Below are positions 7,071 to 14,300 of a DNA stretch of 14,938 bases, one piece after another. The notes under the pieces were generated by a model. It did no database searches. It was not told the origin of the DNA and saw only the letters and a list, made by a program, of their open reading frames with translations. The DNA comes from Candidatus Thorarchaeota archaeon (lineage in GTDB: Archaea; Asgardarchaeota; Thorarchaeia; Thorarchaeales; Thorarchaeaceae). The stretch is from positions 1-14,938 of the forward strand of contig JAEOSL010000084.1 of the NCBI GenBank assembly GCA_016840385.1. The letters run 5' to 3'. Position 1 is the stretch's first letter; every line of letters starts with the position of its first letter. Both the position numbers and the translations under genes were made by a program.

Positions 7071-7862
7071 CTAGCCGTATCCCACTCGTTGATCTTCCAA
7101 AGACTCGGGAAGAGGCTTTTGTTGGCGCTTTTGACGATTTGGCCGCCAGAGACATACTAGGACAATGAATGGACCAAAGGTACCGAACATGAAAAAGTTA
7201 CGAAACGCATTCCTACTAAAGGACTCCAGTAAATAGTTGATATCAATTACGTACGCGAGTCGCTGGCTGGATAGTGCTAAACGAATGAAATCCCATCCAT
7301 TGTTTGAAGTGGCATTGATAGCCATCCCTTGTAGCACCCCATCATCTAGCTCCCAAGCCATGAAATAACCCAGAGAACCAAATTCTGTTGAAACAAAGGA
7401 TCTACTGAAGGTCATCTCTCCCCACCACTCCCGCACCAAATTTATGCTGGTGGCCTCATCTAACGTTTCATCGATTTCTTCCCAGTATCCAGTAGGCAGG
7501 AAAAAGGGTAGGCTCGAGTTTCGGAGAATCCAATCCTGACCATACTGCTGTTCGACTTGTACTACACCTGTGAATTTCAACAGATTTTCACAGATTCCAG
7601 AAATATTTATGATCGAAGGGATTTCTGCTGCGCGAATCTTAAAGGATGAGCCAGACGTAATTCCATAATCATTGAGGATATCCACAACAAAGGTATCTCC
7701 AGCATTGACTTCTGCGGTCACAGAATATTGAATCTCATCATTTTGCCTGATAAGCCATCCTTCATATTCAACGGATGGAAGAGTGGCGTATAAACTAAAG
7801 CTAACACCTGCGATAACAATCAAGACTATTGTGATTACTTTCTTAACATTCTCATTCAACAC
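7071..7862 (-). CDS. Unknown membrane-anchored ectodomain protein with N- and C-terminal helices
   Basis: I do not recognise this protein of about 263 residues. A short basic N-terminus (ENVKK) leads into a hydrophobic helix at about 9-27. A soluble region of some 190 residues follows, then a second helix at about 222-239 and a strongly basic tail (RPNRQKRQQK). The charge pattern predicts both ends inside the cell and the middle domain outside. That domain has three N-glycosylation sequons (NIS 86, NSS 115, NAT 183) and one cysteine. The start is either GTG 7860-7862 or the adjacent in-frame TTG 7857-7859. GGGG (7867-7870) is four bases from the former and seven from the latter, so TTG is plausible. 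The gene lies between the kor-fum and sdh operons but on the opposite strand, so a functional link is not implied. It does not look like an SDH anchor, since most of its length is soluble. Confidence 0.75.
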   Translation of the reverse strand: MLNENVKKVITIVLIVIAGVSFSLYATLPSVEYEGWLIRQNDEIQYSVTAEVNAGDTFVVDILNDYGITSGSSFKIRAAEIPSIINISGICENLLKFTGVVQVEQQYGQDWILRNSSLPFFLPTGYWEEIDETLDEATSINLVREWWGEMTFSRSFVSTEFGSLGYFMAWELDDGVLQGMAINATSNNGWDFIRLALSSQRLAYVIDINYLLESFSRNAFRNFFMFGTFGPFIVLVCLWRPNRQKRQQKPLPESLEDQRVGYG

Positions 7863-7931
7863 GATTCCCCGACTACTTGGCTTCCTCGTCTAGACTTATC
7901 ATCTTTGTTAGATTGTAGCGTGTGTATAGAC

Positions 7932-7957
7932 GAACAGTTTGATATTCAAGTTTGTTC
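7932..7957. promoter_or_regulatory. Nested inverted repeats between the ectodomain gene and sdhA
   Basis: GAACA (7932-7936) pairs with TGTTC (7953-7957), enclosing TTGA-TAT-TCAA (7939-7949) with almost the same centre. In a 156-base divergent promoter region, just upstream of the sdhA TATA-like box, this could be an operator for either gene. The arms are short, so chance is possible. Confidence 0.25.
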
Positions 7958-7984
7958 AACACAAAAAGAACGGTTAGGGAACAG

Positions 7985-7992
7985 AATATAAC
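7985..7992 (+). promoter_or_regulatory. sdhA: TATA-like element of sdhA
   Basis: AATATAAC lies 27-34 bases upstream of the GTG at 8019. This is the distance expected between an archaeal TATA box and a transcription start that coincides with, or falls a few bases before, the start codon. It suggests a leaderless or nearly leaderless sdhAB mRNA. Confidence 0.45.
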
Positions 7993-8018
7993 GAAAATTG
8001 CGTATTGAATAATCTGAG

Positions 8019-9710
8019 GTGCTAACAATTACCCAACATAAACACGATCTGCTCATAATCGGAGCTGGTCTCGCCGGACTTAGAGTTGCTATTCAGTTGG
8101 CAAAGGACTTTGATGTTGCAGTCATAACCAAGGTCCATCCACTACGGTCTCATTCAGTAGCAGCACAAGGGGGCATTAATGCATCTCTTGGTGAGGGTGA
8201 TTCTTGGGAAAGTCATGCCTTTGATACCGTCAAAGGTTCTGACTACCTAGCAGATCAAGACGTTACTGAGATACTAGCAAAGGAAGCACCTGGAGCAGTC
8301 ATTGAGAACGAACGTTGGGGAACTGCATTTTCTCGTACAGATGATGGAAAGATAGCTCAGAGACCTTTCGGTGGTGCTGCATTTCCAAGGACTTGCTATG
8401 CTGCTGATAGGACCGGACATAATCTTCTTCATACGACCTTTGAACAAGCTCTCAATAGTGGAGTCACATTTTACAATGAATGGTTCGTCACATCACTTGT
8501 GCGAAAAGAAGATCGGATATGTGGACTGACAGCATTGGAAATTGCCACTGGTGAGATTCACGGCTTCATCGGAAAATCTGTTGTTATAGCCACTGGTGGT
8601 TTTGGGCGTGTCTATTGTCATTCCACGAATGCAATCATCAATACAGGCGATGGTTGCGCTCTTGCTCTTCGTGTTGGCGTACCTCTGAAAGATATGGAAT
8701 TCATTCAATTCCATCCTACTACACTCTATGGTTCAAGTATCCTCATGAGTGAAGGTGCTCGAGGTGAGGGTGGTTATCTTGTCAACTCAGAGGGTTTACG
8801 ATTCATGGACAAGTACGCTCCTGAGAAGATGGAACTAGCTCCCCGAGATATTGTGGCTCGCGCTATCCAGACCGAAATCAATGAAGGTCGCGGAATAGAT
8901 GGTGAGTATGTACATCTTGACCTGCGTCACCTCGGTCGAGAGAAGATACTGGAACGTCTTCCAGGCATCAGGGAAATATCCATTCATTTCGCGGGTGTTG
9001 ATCCGATAGATGAACCAATACCTATCAAACCTGGCCAGCATTATTCCATGGGTGGTATACACACAGACAAGAATGGAGTAACTCCAGTAGCAGGATTATT
9101 TTCAGTAGGAGAGGCTGCATGCATGAGTGTCCATGGAGCTAATCGCTTAGGTGGGAACTCCCTTCTGGAAACTCTTGTATTTGGAAAAGTGGTGGGTGAA
9201 AAGATTGGAGAATATTTACCAAGTGCTCAGGAACCTAGTTCTGAATGTGTTGAGAATGAAGCTTTCAGAGTGAGAGAAAAACTCCAAGAGCTCGTATTCA
9301 AAGAGAGTGGTGAATCGCCAGCTGAGATTCGCGAAGTAATGGGTATAACTATGGACAGTCTTGTTGGAGTTTATCGAAGAGAGGAGGATCTTAAAGCCGC
9401 ACTAAGTATGATTCGAGAACTGAAGGAACGGTTCAACAATGTCTTTGCAGGCCATAGCGATACAAGATACAATTTCTCATTGATACGGATTCTCGAATTA
9501 GAGAATATGCTAGACCTTGCAGAAGTTATTACAATGGGTGCATTGATGCGACGTGAAAGTCGGGGAGCTCATTGGCGACTTGACTATCCCATACGAGATG
9601 ATGAGAATTTCCTGAAGCACTCGTTGTTTACAAGAGAAGATGATTATGTGAAGACTGAACTCATAGATGTCAACCTTGGCATGTTCGAAGTAAAGGAGAG
9701 GACTTACTGA
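8019..9710 (+). CDS. sdhA: Succinate dehydrogenase/fumarate reductase flavoprotein subunit
   Basis: FAD-carrying catalytic subunit that oxidises succinate to fumarate or runs in reverse. 563 residues, normal for SdhA. The Rossmann motif GAGLAGL is at 15-21. RSHSVAAQGG (43-52) contains His45, the residue that bonds covalently to FAD. Active-site positions are present: His232 in FHPTT, Arg248 in GARGEGG, Arg276 in LAPRD, His341 in HYSMGG and Arg376 in HGANRLGGNS. The C-terminal domain contains SRGAHWRLDYP. An in-frame stop at 8010-8012 confines the start to GTG 8019 or a non-standard codon shortly after. The best SD-like sequence (GAGGTG, 8016-8021) overlaps that GTG, so initiation is probably leaderless. 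sdhB overlaps by one base (TGATG). No membrane-anchor subunit is encoded beside it, so the direction of the reaction and the electron acceptor cannot be told from sequence. Confidence 0.95.
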   Translation: MLTITQHKHDLLIIGAGLAGLRVAIQLAKDFDVAVITKVHPLRSHSVAAQGGINASLGEGDSWESHAFDTVKGSDYLADQDVTEILAKEAPGAVIENERWGTAFSRTDDGKIAQRPFGGAAFPRTCYAADRTGHNLLHTTFEQALNSGVTFYNEWFVTSLVRKEDRICGLTALEIATGEIHGFIGKSVVIATGGFGRVYCHSTNAIINTGDGCALALRVGVPLKDMEFIQFHPTTLYGSSILMSEGARGEGGYLVNSEGLRFMDKYAPEKMELAPRDIVARAIQTEINEGRGIDGEYVHLDLRHLGREKILERLPGIREISIHFAGVDPIDEPIPIKPGQHYSMGGIHTDKNGVTPVAGLFSVGEAACMSVHGANRLGGNSLLETLVFGKVVGEKIGEYLPSAQEPSSECVENEAFRVREKLQELVFKESGESPAEIREVMGITMDSLVGVYRREEDLKAALSMIRELKERFNNVFAGHSDTRYNFSLIRILELENMLDLAEVITMGALMRRESRGAHWRLDYPIRDDENFLKHSLFTREDDYVKTELIDVNLGMFEVKERTY

Positions 9711-10441
9711 TGAAACTGAGAGTTGCTCGAAGTCGAGAGGGTCGGAAGATAACCCATTATGACCTCTACAAGATTGAACTGCGAAAAGGCATGACAATTC
9801 TAGATGGGCTCTTTCAAATTCAAGATAAGATGGACCCCTCTCTTTCATTCAGATATTCATGTCGGGGTGCAGTCTGTGGTAGTTGTTCAATGTTAATTAA
9901 CAAGGAACCTCGATTGGCGTGTAGAACCCAAGTGAGTGATGTTCGTGGAATGGATATGAATCTCAAGGATTTCTCAGCCCTTACGACGGCACCTCCTGGA
10001 TGGAATTCTGAAGAAGAGATTCTGATTGAGCCACTTCCAAATATGCCTGTGGAGAAAGACCTTGTTGTTGATATGACCCGATTCTATCGCGCTTTGGAAA
10101 CAATGAAACTGTGGGTGGACCAAGAAGACGGTGGAGAAGCTCGGCTTCAGAGTCCTGCTGACAGAAAGAAGATAGAACGTTATGTGAACTGCATTCTCTG
10201 TGCAATCTGTTTTGGTTCATGTCCCGTTAATGCTGAACAGGTCGAGTATGTTGGACCTGCAGCACTCACAAAGGCTTGGCGTTTTGCAGAGGATAACAGA
10301 GTCAAGAATCCCGAACGATATCTTGAAGCTGCAACTTCATTGAATGGTGCACCACTTTGTGATCTCATCATGAACTGCGTGAAAGCATGTCCTAAGGGTG
10401 TTGCACCTGGTGGAGCAATTAGGAAATTGAAGAATCCGTAA
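9710..10441 (+). CDS. sdhB: Succinate dehydrogenase/fumarate reductase iron-sulfur subunit
   Basis: Electron-transfer subunit of 243 residues linking the flavoprotein to an acceptor. The N-terminal plant-type domain has the [2Fe-2S] ligands C51, C56, C59 and C71. The C-terminal domain has CILCAICFGSCP (C161, C164, C167, C171) and CDLIMNCVKACPKG (C217, C223, C227). By analogy with E. coli SdhB, the [4Fe-4S] uses C161, C164, C167 and C227, and the third cluster uses C171, C217 and C223. Ile at 220 where a fourth Cys would sit indicates a classical [3Fe-4S] cluster, not the cysteine-rich version of Sulfolobus-type enzymes. A strong SD (GGAGAGG, 9695-9701) and a one-base overlap with sdhA show translational coupling. 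The 75 bases after the stop hold nothing clear, and the next gene is convergent. No SdhC, SdhD or SdhE homologue is visible. Confidence 0.95.
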   Translation: MKLRVARSREGRKITHYDLYKIELRKGMTILDGLFQIQDKMDPSLSFRYSCRGAVCGSCSMLINKEPRLACRTQVSDVRGMDMNLKDFSALTTAPPGWNSEEEILIEPLPNMPVEKDLVVDMTRFYRALETMKLWVDQEDGGEARLQSPADRKKIERYVNCILCAICFGSCPVNAEQVEYVGPAALTKAWRFAEDNRVKNPERYLEAATSLNGAPLCDLIMNCVKACPKGVAPGGAIRKLKNP

Positions 10442-10516
10442 AGTATGACTACAATTTATGAGTCGCCATATTGCCGCGTTCTTGATATATACTCGAAGAG
10501 TCAGAGTGAAGATATT

Positions 10517-11548
10517 TCATTCTACCAAACCATATGTCACCTTCTTCTCAAGCCCATCAATACGTTTCCTGATGACGTCGATTGATGAATCTGATTCATC
10601 ACACAATACCCATCGACGATTCAAGTTTTCAGCTGCAACTGCTGACGTTCCAGAGCCAGCAAAGAAATCACCTACTAGGTCTCCTTCATCAGTTGCTGAA
10701 GTTATTACTCGTTCAAGAAGAGCTTCTGGTTTTTGAGTTAGAAATCCTGTATTCTCCTGTGATGCCCCTTGTACAGGAGCGATATCATACCACAGGTCTG
10801 AAACGAGAATACCTGGAGAATCTTTGAGATACTGTTTCTTTGTGTACCTACCATTACGACTTCTATAGATGATTCCGTTCTCCCACCAATCATCGAGTTT
10901 TTCTTTCTTGTAGAGAAAGGGAGCTGTTCTTCCCCTCCACTCGAACTGCTTTCTCCCTTCTGTCCTTTGAATACCCTGGGCTTCTATTTCGATAAGTCTG
11001 AATTTGCCTTTCTCATCTTTGTAGCTATACGGTTTGAGAGACCTAGCATCATGTTCTCTATAGGTTGGTTTGATTTGAAAACCTTGAGGATTTACAGCAT
11101 AGAGAAGAATTACATCATGCTGAGTTCCAAAACCTTTGCTCTGTGCTTTGGGACTATTCGTTCTCTTCCAGACTATCTCATTGACAAAATGCTTGTATCC
11201 GAAAATCTCGTCTAGAATAATTTTAACATAATGCGAAACATGCCAATCCAGATGCACCCAAAGACTTCCATCATTTGAGAGTAAATCTTTCATAGCCTCT
11301 AGTCGAGGTTTCATAAATGATAGATAATCCTCGAGACCATTCCATTTGTCACTGTATGTTAGGGTTTCAGAGAGTGTGCCTGCACTTTCAGCATCACCTG
11401 ATGATTTCTGCTTTACACTATACTGTGTTCCAGAAAGAAAGGGGGGATCGATATAGATCAAACGGAACTTGCCTTTCATATCTTCAAGCCTATTTTGGAT
11501 TATGTCAAGACAATCCCCTTTGAAGAGCAAGTTCTTTGTTGAATCCAT
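10517..11548 (-). CDS. DNA methyltransferase, beta-class N6-adenine/N4-cytosine type
   Basis: S-adenosylmethionine-dependent methylation of an amino group on adenine or cytosine in DNA. 343 residues. The catalytic DPPF (34-37) comes near the N-terminus, and the AdoMet-binding FAGSGT (296-301) is near the C-terminus, preceded by TQKPEALLERVI (271-282). This motif order defines the beta class, which includes type III Mod subunits and many type II enzymes. The stretch between, about 125-260, should contain the target-recognition region; specificity cannot be predicted. No restriction endonuclease, helicase or specificity gene is adjacent. It follows rps17e on the same strand after 101 bases. The start ATG 11546-11548 is preceded by an SD (AAGGAGG) about 18 bases away, unusually far, with no better in-frame start between. 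Confidence 0.88.
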   Translation of the reverse strand: MDSTKNLLFKGDCLDIIQNRLEDMKGKFRLIYIDPPFLSGTQYSVKQKSSGDAESAGTLSETLTYSDKWNGLEDYLSFMKPRLEAMKDLLSNDGSLWVHLDWHVSHYVKIILDEIFGYKHFVNEIVWKRTNSPKAQSKGFGTQHDVILLYAVNPQGFQIKPTYREHDARSLKPYSYKDEKGKFRLIEIEAQGIQRTEGRKQFEWRGRTAPFLYKKEKLDDWWENGIIYRSRNGRYTKKQYLKDSPGILVSDLWYDIAPVQGASQENTGFLTQKPEALLERVITSATDEGDLVGDFFAGSGTSAVAAENLNRRWVLCDESDSSIDVIRKRIDGLEKKVTYGLVE

Positions 11549-11564
11549 ATGATGATGGTCAAGG

Positions 11565-11592
11565 TTCCTCCTTAAGACTCCTTTCTGAGGAA
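11565..11592 (-). promoter_or_regulatory. Possible SD-sequestering stem in the methyltransferase leader
   Basis: In the minus-strand transcript, TTCCTC (from 11587-11592) can pair with GAGGAA (from 11565-11570), which contains the only good SD of the methyltransferase gene. A run of six T precedes the 5' arm and could also be a terminator for rps17e. With six pairs and a 16-base loop the stem is weak, so this is only a suggestion. Confidence 0.25.
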
Positions 11593-11649
11593 AAAATCGT
11601 CATATGGCATATCTTCTCATCTTTGAAAAATATGGGAATGAAATGTGAA

Positions 11650-11901
11650 TTACATCTCAGTATCAGTTTCAGAGAATTCTTCACCAGGTTCTGCTGCCTC
11701 GAATGCTGCACGGGCAACACCAATCTTGATCAATCCGACAATATAGCCGGCAATTCTGTTACGAACCTTCTTTGACTTAGTATCGGTGAGTTGTTCAACC
11801 AATCTCTTGTTGGATTCAAAATCATCTGTAAAGGTATCTGGATAGAGAGCTAAGAGATTCTTAGCTGCGTTCTTAATGTATCGTGGTCTTACGCTACCCA
11901 A
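11650..11901 (-). CDS. rps17e: Ribosomal protein S17e, TTG start
   Basis: Small-subunit ribosomal protein of the archaeal/eukaryotic set, absent from bacteria. The 83 residues begin MGSVRPRYIKNAAKNLL and continue with YPDTFTDDFESNKRLVEQL (20-38) and SKKVRNRIAGYI (43-54), the family's hallmark segment. The best start is TTG 11899-11901: GGTGAG sits about six bases upstream and family members begin at exactly this point. A longer frame back to an ATG at 11973 gives an unrelated 24-residue leader across the promoter region and should not be used. After the conserved core ends near residue 60, an acidic tail (FEAAEPGEEFSETDTEM) follows that looks longer than usual for archaea. It is divergent from the DNA ligase, with a TATA-like palindrome between them. 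Confidence 0.92.
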   Translation of the reverse strand: MGSVRPRYIKNAAKNLLALYPDTFTDDFESNKRLVEQLTDTKSKKVRNRIAGYIVGLIKIGVARAAFEAAEPGEEFSETDTEM

Positions 11902-11949
11902 TTTTATCTCACCATACTTAGTCAGTGAACAGCAGTGCTCTTGGCTGCG

Positions 11950-11957
11950 TTTATAAA
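11950..11957. promoter_or_regulatory. Palindromic TATA-like box shared by rps17e and the ligase gene
   Basis: TTTATAAA reads the same on both strands. It lies 37 bases upstream of the ligase ATG (11995) and 48 bases upstream of the rps17e TTG (11901). Both distances suit an archaeal TATA box with a short leader. No other convincing TATA element is present in this 93-base divergent region, so one box may serve both genes. Confidence 0.5.
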
Positions 11958-11994
11958 GCATATGGTTAGCCACTAATTTAGGGAGTCAAAATCG

Positions 11995-13755
11995 ATGCGT
12001 TATCTTAAGCTTGCGCAGGCATATGATGAGATTGAGTCAACATCAGGAACCCTTGACAAGATTCAACTCTATTCAGAGATGCTCAAAGAAGCTGAAGTCA
12101 AAGATGTCGATAAGATTGTTGCTCTGACAATGGGCAAATTGCATCCTGATTGGAAAAGTGAACCTGAAATTGGTATTGCCGAAAAGATGGCTGTTCAGGT
12201 TGTAGCTACCGCTGCCTCAGTACCTGAGAATACTGTATTAGATGTTCTGCGAGAAACCGGTGATATTGGTACCACAGGAGAATCCCTCCTGCAAGAGAGT
12301 GCACAGGCTACATTGTTTGCAGAGGATCTGACAGTATCTGCTGTATATGACGCACTTGTTGAAACAGCTAGAATGAGTGGGTCTGGGAGCAATAAGACAA
12401 AGGTTTCCAAACTTGCAGGTCTGCTTACTGATGCTGACCCCATTGAGGCTCGATACATTCTGAGAACTGTCACAGGTTCATTGCGACTTGGGCTCGGGGA
12501 TATGGGAATTATAGATGGACTCTCTACAGCTTTCACTGGAAACCGAGAAGCACGTAGCGATTTAGAAGCAGCTTTCAATGTGTGCAGTGACCTTGGACAT
12601 GTTGCGTGTGTGTTAGCTGAGAAAGGTATTGACGCAGTTCGAGCAATTCATACAACTGTTGGTATTCCTATTCGAATGATGGCTGCTAAGAAGCTATCCG
12701 ACGCTGAAGAGATTATGGAGAAAATCGGAAAGAAAGCTTTTGTTGAATACAAGTATGATGGTGAACGGGTTCAAGCACACAAGGATGGAAATGAAGTTAC
12801 ACTCTATTCACGTAGACAAGAAGTCATCACACATCAGTATCCAGATGTTGTGCAACTTATTCTCAATAACATCAAAGCTGAATCATGTGTACTTGAGGGA
12901 GAATGTGTTGCAATCGATCCCGACACAGGAAAAATGAAACCATTTCAGGAACTCATGCGACGGAGAAGAAAGACTGACATTGAGAACATGCAGAAAGAAG
13001 TTCCAGTAGCACTGTTTGTTTTTGATATTCTGTTTCTCGATGGTGAAGATGTAACCTCTCGACCAATGCTTGACCGTCGGAAGCTAATGGAAGATACCAT
13101 TGAAGTTGGTGATAGAGTAAGTTTGACAATCGGTGAATTCACTGAAGAACCTGAGAGGCTTTACGAGATTTTTGAGGATGCAATAAACACTGGTTACGAA
13201 GGTGTCATTGCTAAAGCGATACACGAGAAATCAAGCTATCAGGCAGGCGCACGCAGTTGGTTGTGGATCAAACTGAAAGCTTCCTATACTGAAGGTCTAG
13301 CAGATTCTGCTGATCTTGTGATTGTTGGAGCAATCCATGGAAGAGGAAAACGAACTGGGCTTTATGGTGCCATTCTTGCTTCAGCGTATGATGACATGAC
13401 TGACACTTACCCCACTGTTTGTAAGATTGGTACTGGCTTCACCGAAGAGATGCTTGCAGAGTTCAAGGAGCGACTTGAAGAGCATAAAATCGAAACAAGG
13501 AATCCAAAGGTCATAGCTGGCATTGAAGCAGATGTTTGGTTCGAGCCCGTTGAAGTGATTGAGGTCTTAGGTGATGAAATAACATCCAGTCCTACACATC
13601 CTGCAGGAAAGGGTCGTTTGAAGGGAGATGCAGGTCTTGCTATTCGTTTTCCTAGATTCACTGGTAAATGGCGAGATGACAAAGATCCAACACAGGCTAC
13701 TACAGTTGATGACCTCATCGAAGTTTTTGAGAGACAAAGACGAGCGAAAGAGTAG
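11995..13755 (+). CDS. lig: ATP-dependent DNA ligase, archaeal type
   Basis: Seals nicks in duplex DNA via a lysyl-AMP intermediate; used in Okazaki fragment joining and repair. 586 residues, usual for archaea. The N-terminal DNA-binding domain covers about 1-215 and includes QATLF (104-108) followed by LTV. This matches the position of the PCNA-interacting segment of the Pyrococcus enzyme (QKSFF). The adenylation domain has motif I EYKYDGER (251-258) with nucleophile Lys253, LEGECVAID (300-308), FVFDILFLDGED (341-352), motif IV YEGVIAK (401-407) and motif V WLWIKLKASY (422-431). The OB domain ends with RFPRFTGKWRDDK (551-563), motif VI. All catalytic residues are intact. GGGAG (11981-11985) lies nine bases before the ATG. 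It probably stands alone; the pterin gene downstream has its own SD after a 69-base gap. Confidence 0.96.
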   Translation: MRYLKLAQAYDEIESTSGTLDKIQLYSEMLKEAEVKDVDKIVALTMGKLHPDWKSEPEIGIAEKMAVQVVATAASVPENTVLDVLRETGDIGTTGESLLQESAQATLFAEDLTVSAVYDALVETARMSGSGSNKTKVSKLAGLLTDADPIEARYILRTVTGSLRLGLGDMGIIDGLSTAFTGNREARSDLEAAFNVCSDLGHVACVLAEKGIDAVRAIHTTVGIPIRMMAAKKLSDAEEIMEKIGKKAFVEYKYDGERVQAHKDGNEVTLYSRRQEVITHQYPDVVQLILNNIKAESCVLEGECVAIDPDTGKMKPFQELMRRRRKTDIENMQKEVPVALFVFDILFLDGEDVTSRPMLDRRKLMEDTIEVGDRVSLTIGEFTEEPERLYEIFEDAINTGYEGVIAKAIHEKSSYQAGARSWLWIKLKASYTEGLADSADLVIVGAIHGRGKRTGLYGAILASAYDDMTDTYPTVCKIGTGFTEEMLAEFKERLEEHKIETRNPKVIAGIEADVWFEPVEVIEVLGDEITSSPTHPAGKGRLKGDAGLAIRFPRFTGKWRDDKDPTQATTVDDLIEVFERQRRAKE

Positions 13756-13800
13756 AATCTTTCCCTTCCGACAGTTTTACAAGCAAAGTCCGCTCAGGCT

Positions 13801-13817
13801 CAGATAATATCTGGAGG
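13801..13817 (+). promoter_or_regulatory. queD: 13-base odd palindrome abutting the queD ribosome binding site
   Basis: CAGATA-A-TATCTG (13801-13813) is a perfect inverted repeat that runs directly into the SD GGAGG (13813-13817), seven bases before the TTG start at 13825. In RNA it could form a 5-bp stem with an AAU loop next to the SD. Its architecture (6+1+6, central A, SD immediately 3') is the same as at fumC. Confidence 0.4.
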
Positions 13818-13824
13818 CCTTTCT

Positions 13825-14271
13825 TTGTACAGCGTACACGTCAAAGATCAGAGGATGCATTTCAGTGCTTCACATTTTCTTCGTTTCTGTGGGGACTGCG
13901 AAAAACTTCATGGGCACAATTACGCAGTCGATGTTACCATGACTGGTCCTCTTAATGAAGATGGAATGGTTATTGATTTCGGAGAAGTGAAAGACAAAAT
14001 AGTGAAAATCTGCAAGAATCTTGATCACAAGGTTATGTTACCTGGGGATTCAAAAACAATCAGTGTGAAAACTGAGGAGGGATTCGTTGAAGTCCTTGTG
14101 GGCAAAAAGAGATACGTCTTTCCTGAAGAAGATTGTATTGTGCTTGGAATAGGGGCAACAACTGCAGAACTCCTGGCCAAATATATACATGGTCACATAG
14201 ACTTTCCAAATCTTCGAGTGAAGGTCTGCGTTAGCGAAAGCGCAGGCTCCACTGGTTGTTACGAAGATTAA
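13825..14271 (+). CDS. queD: 6-pyruvoyltetrahydropterin/6-carboxytetrahydropterin synthase family protein, TTG start
   Basis: Zinc enzyme acting on dihydroneopterin triphosphate; in the archaeosine and queuosine pathways it makes 6-carboxytetrahydropterin en route to preQ0. 148 residues, longer than the roughly 120 of bacterial QueD because of extra residues at about 73-105. The zinc ligands are His17 (FSASH), His29 and His31 (LHGHNY). The motif CxxxHGH supplies the catalytic Cys25, LDH (66-68) supplies the Asp-His pair, and Glu138 in SESAG is the expected pterin anchor. The start is TTG 13825 with a perfectly spaced GGAGG. The adjacent mptA-like gene supports a preQ0/archaeosine role. Because the family also includes other archaeal pterin enzymes, the exact product (6-carboxy- versus 6-pyruvoyl-pterin) is less certain than the family. 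Confidence 0.88.
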   Translation: MYSVHVKDQRMHFSASHFLRFCGDCEKLHGHNYAVDVTMTGPLNEDGMVIDFGEVKDKIVKICKNLDHKVMLPGDSKTISVKTEEGFVEVLVGKKRYVFPEEDCIVLGIGATTAELLAKYIHGHIDFPNLRVKVCVSESAGSTGCYED

Positions 14272-14300
14272 CTAAACTACGATTTGCGGAGACTCTCAAC

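Noticed and set aside
7071..7862. Ectodomain protein as a succinate dehydrogenase anchor
   Set aside because: It is divergent from sdhA, mostly soluble, and has only two terminal helices with no heme-ligand pattern.
10458..10827. Small + strand frames after sdhB
   Set aside because: They overlap the convergent methyltransferase gene antisense and encode no recognisable protein. No SDH anchor is hidden there.
11902..11973. Longer ATG-initiated form of S17e
   Set aside because: The added leader would be translated from the TATA-like box and promoter region and has no family counterpart. TTG 11901 has an SD and aligns with the family.
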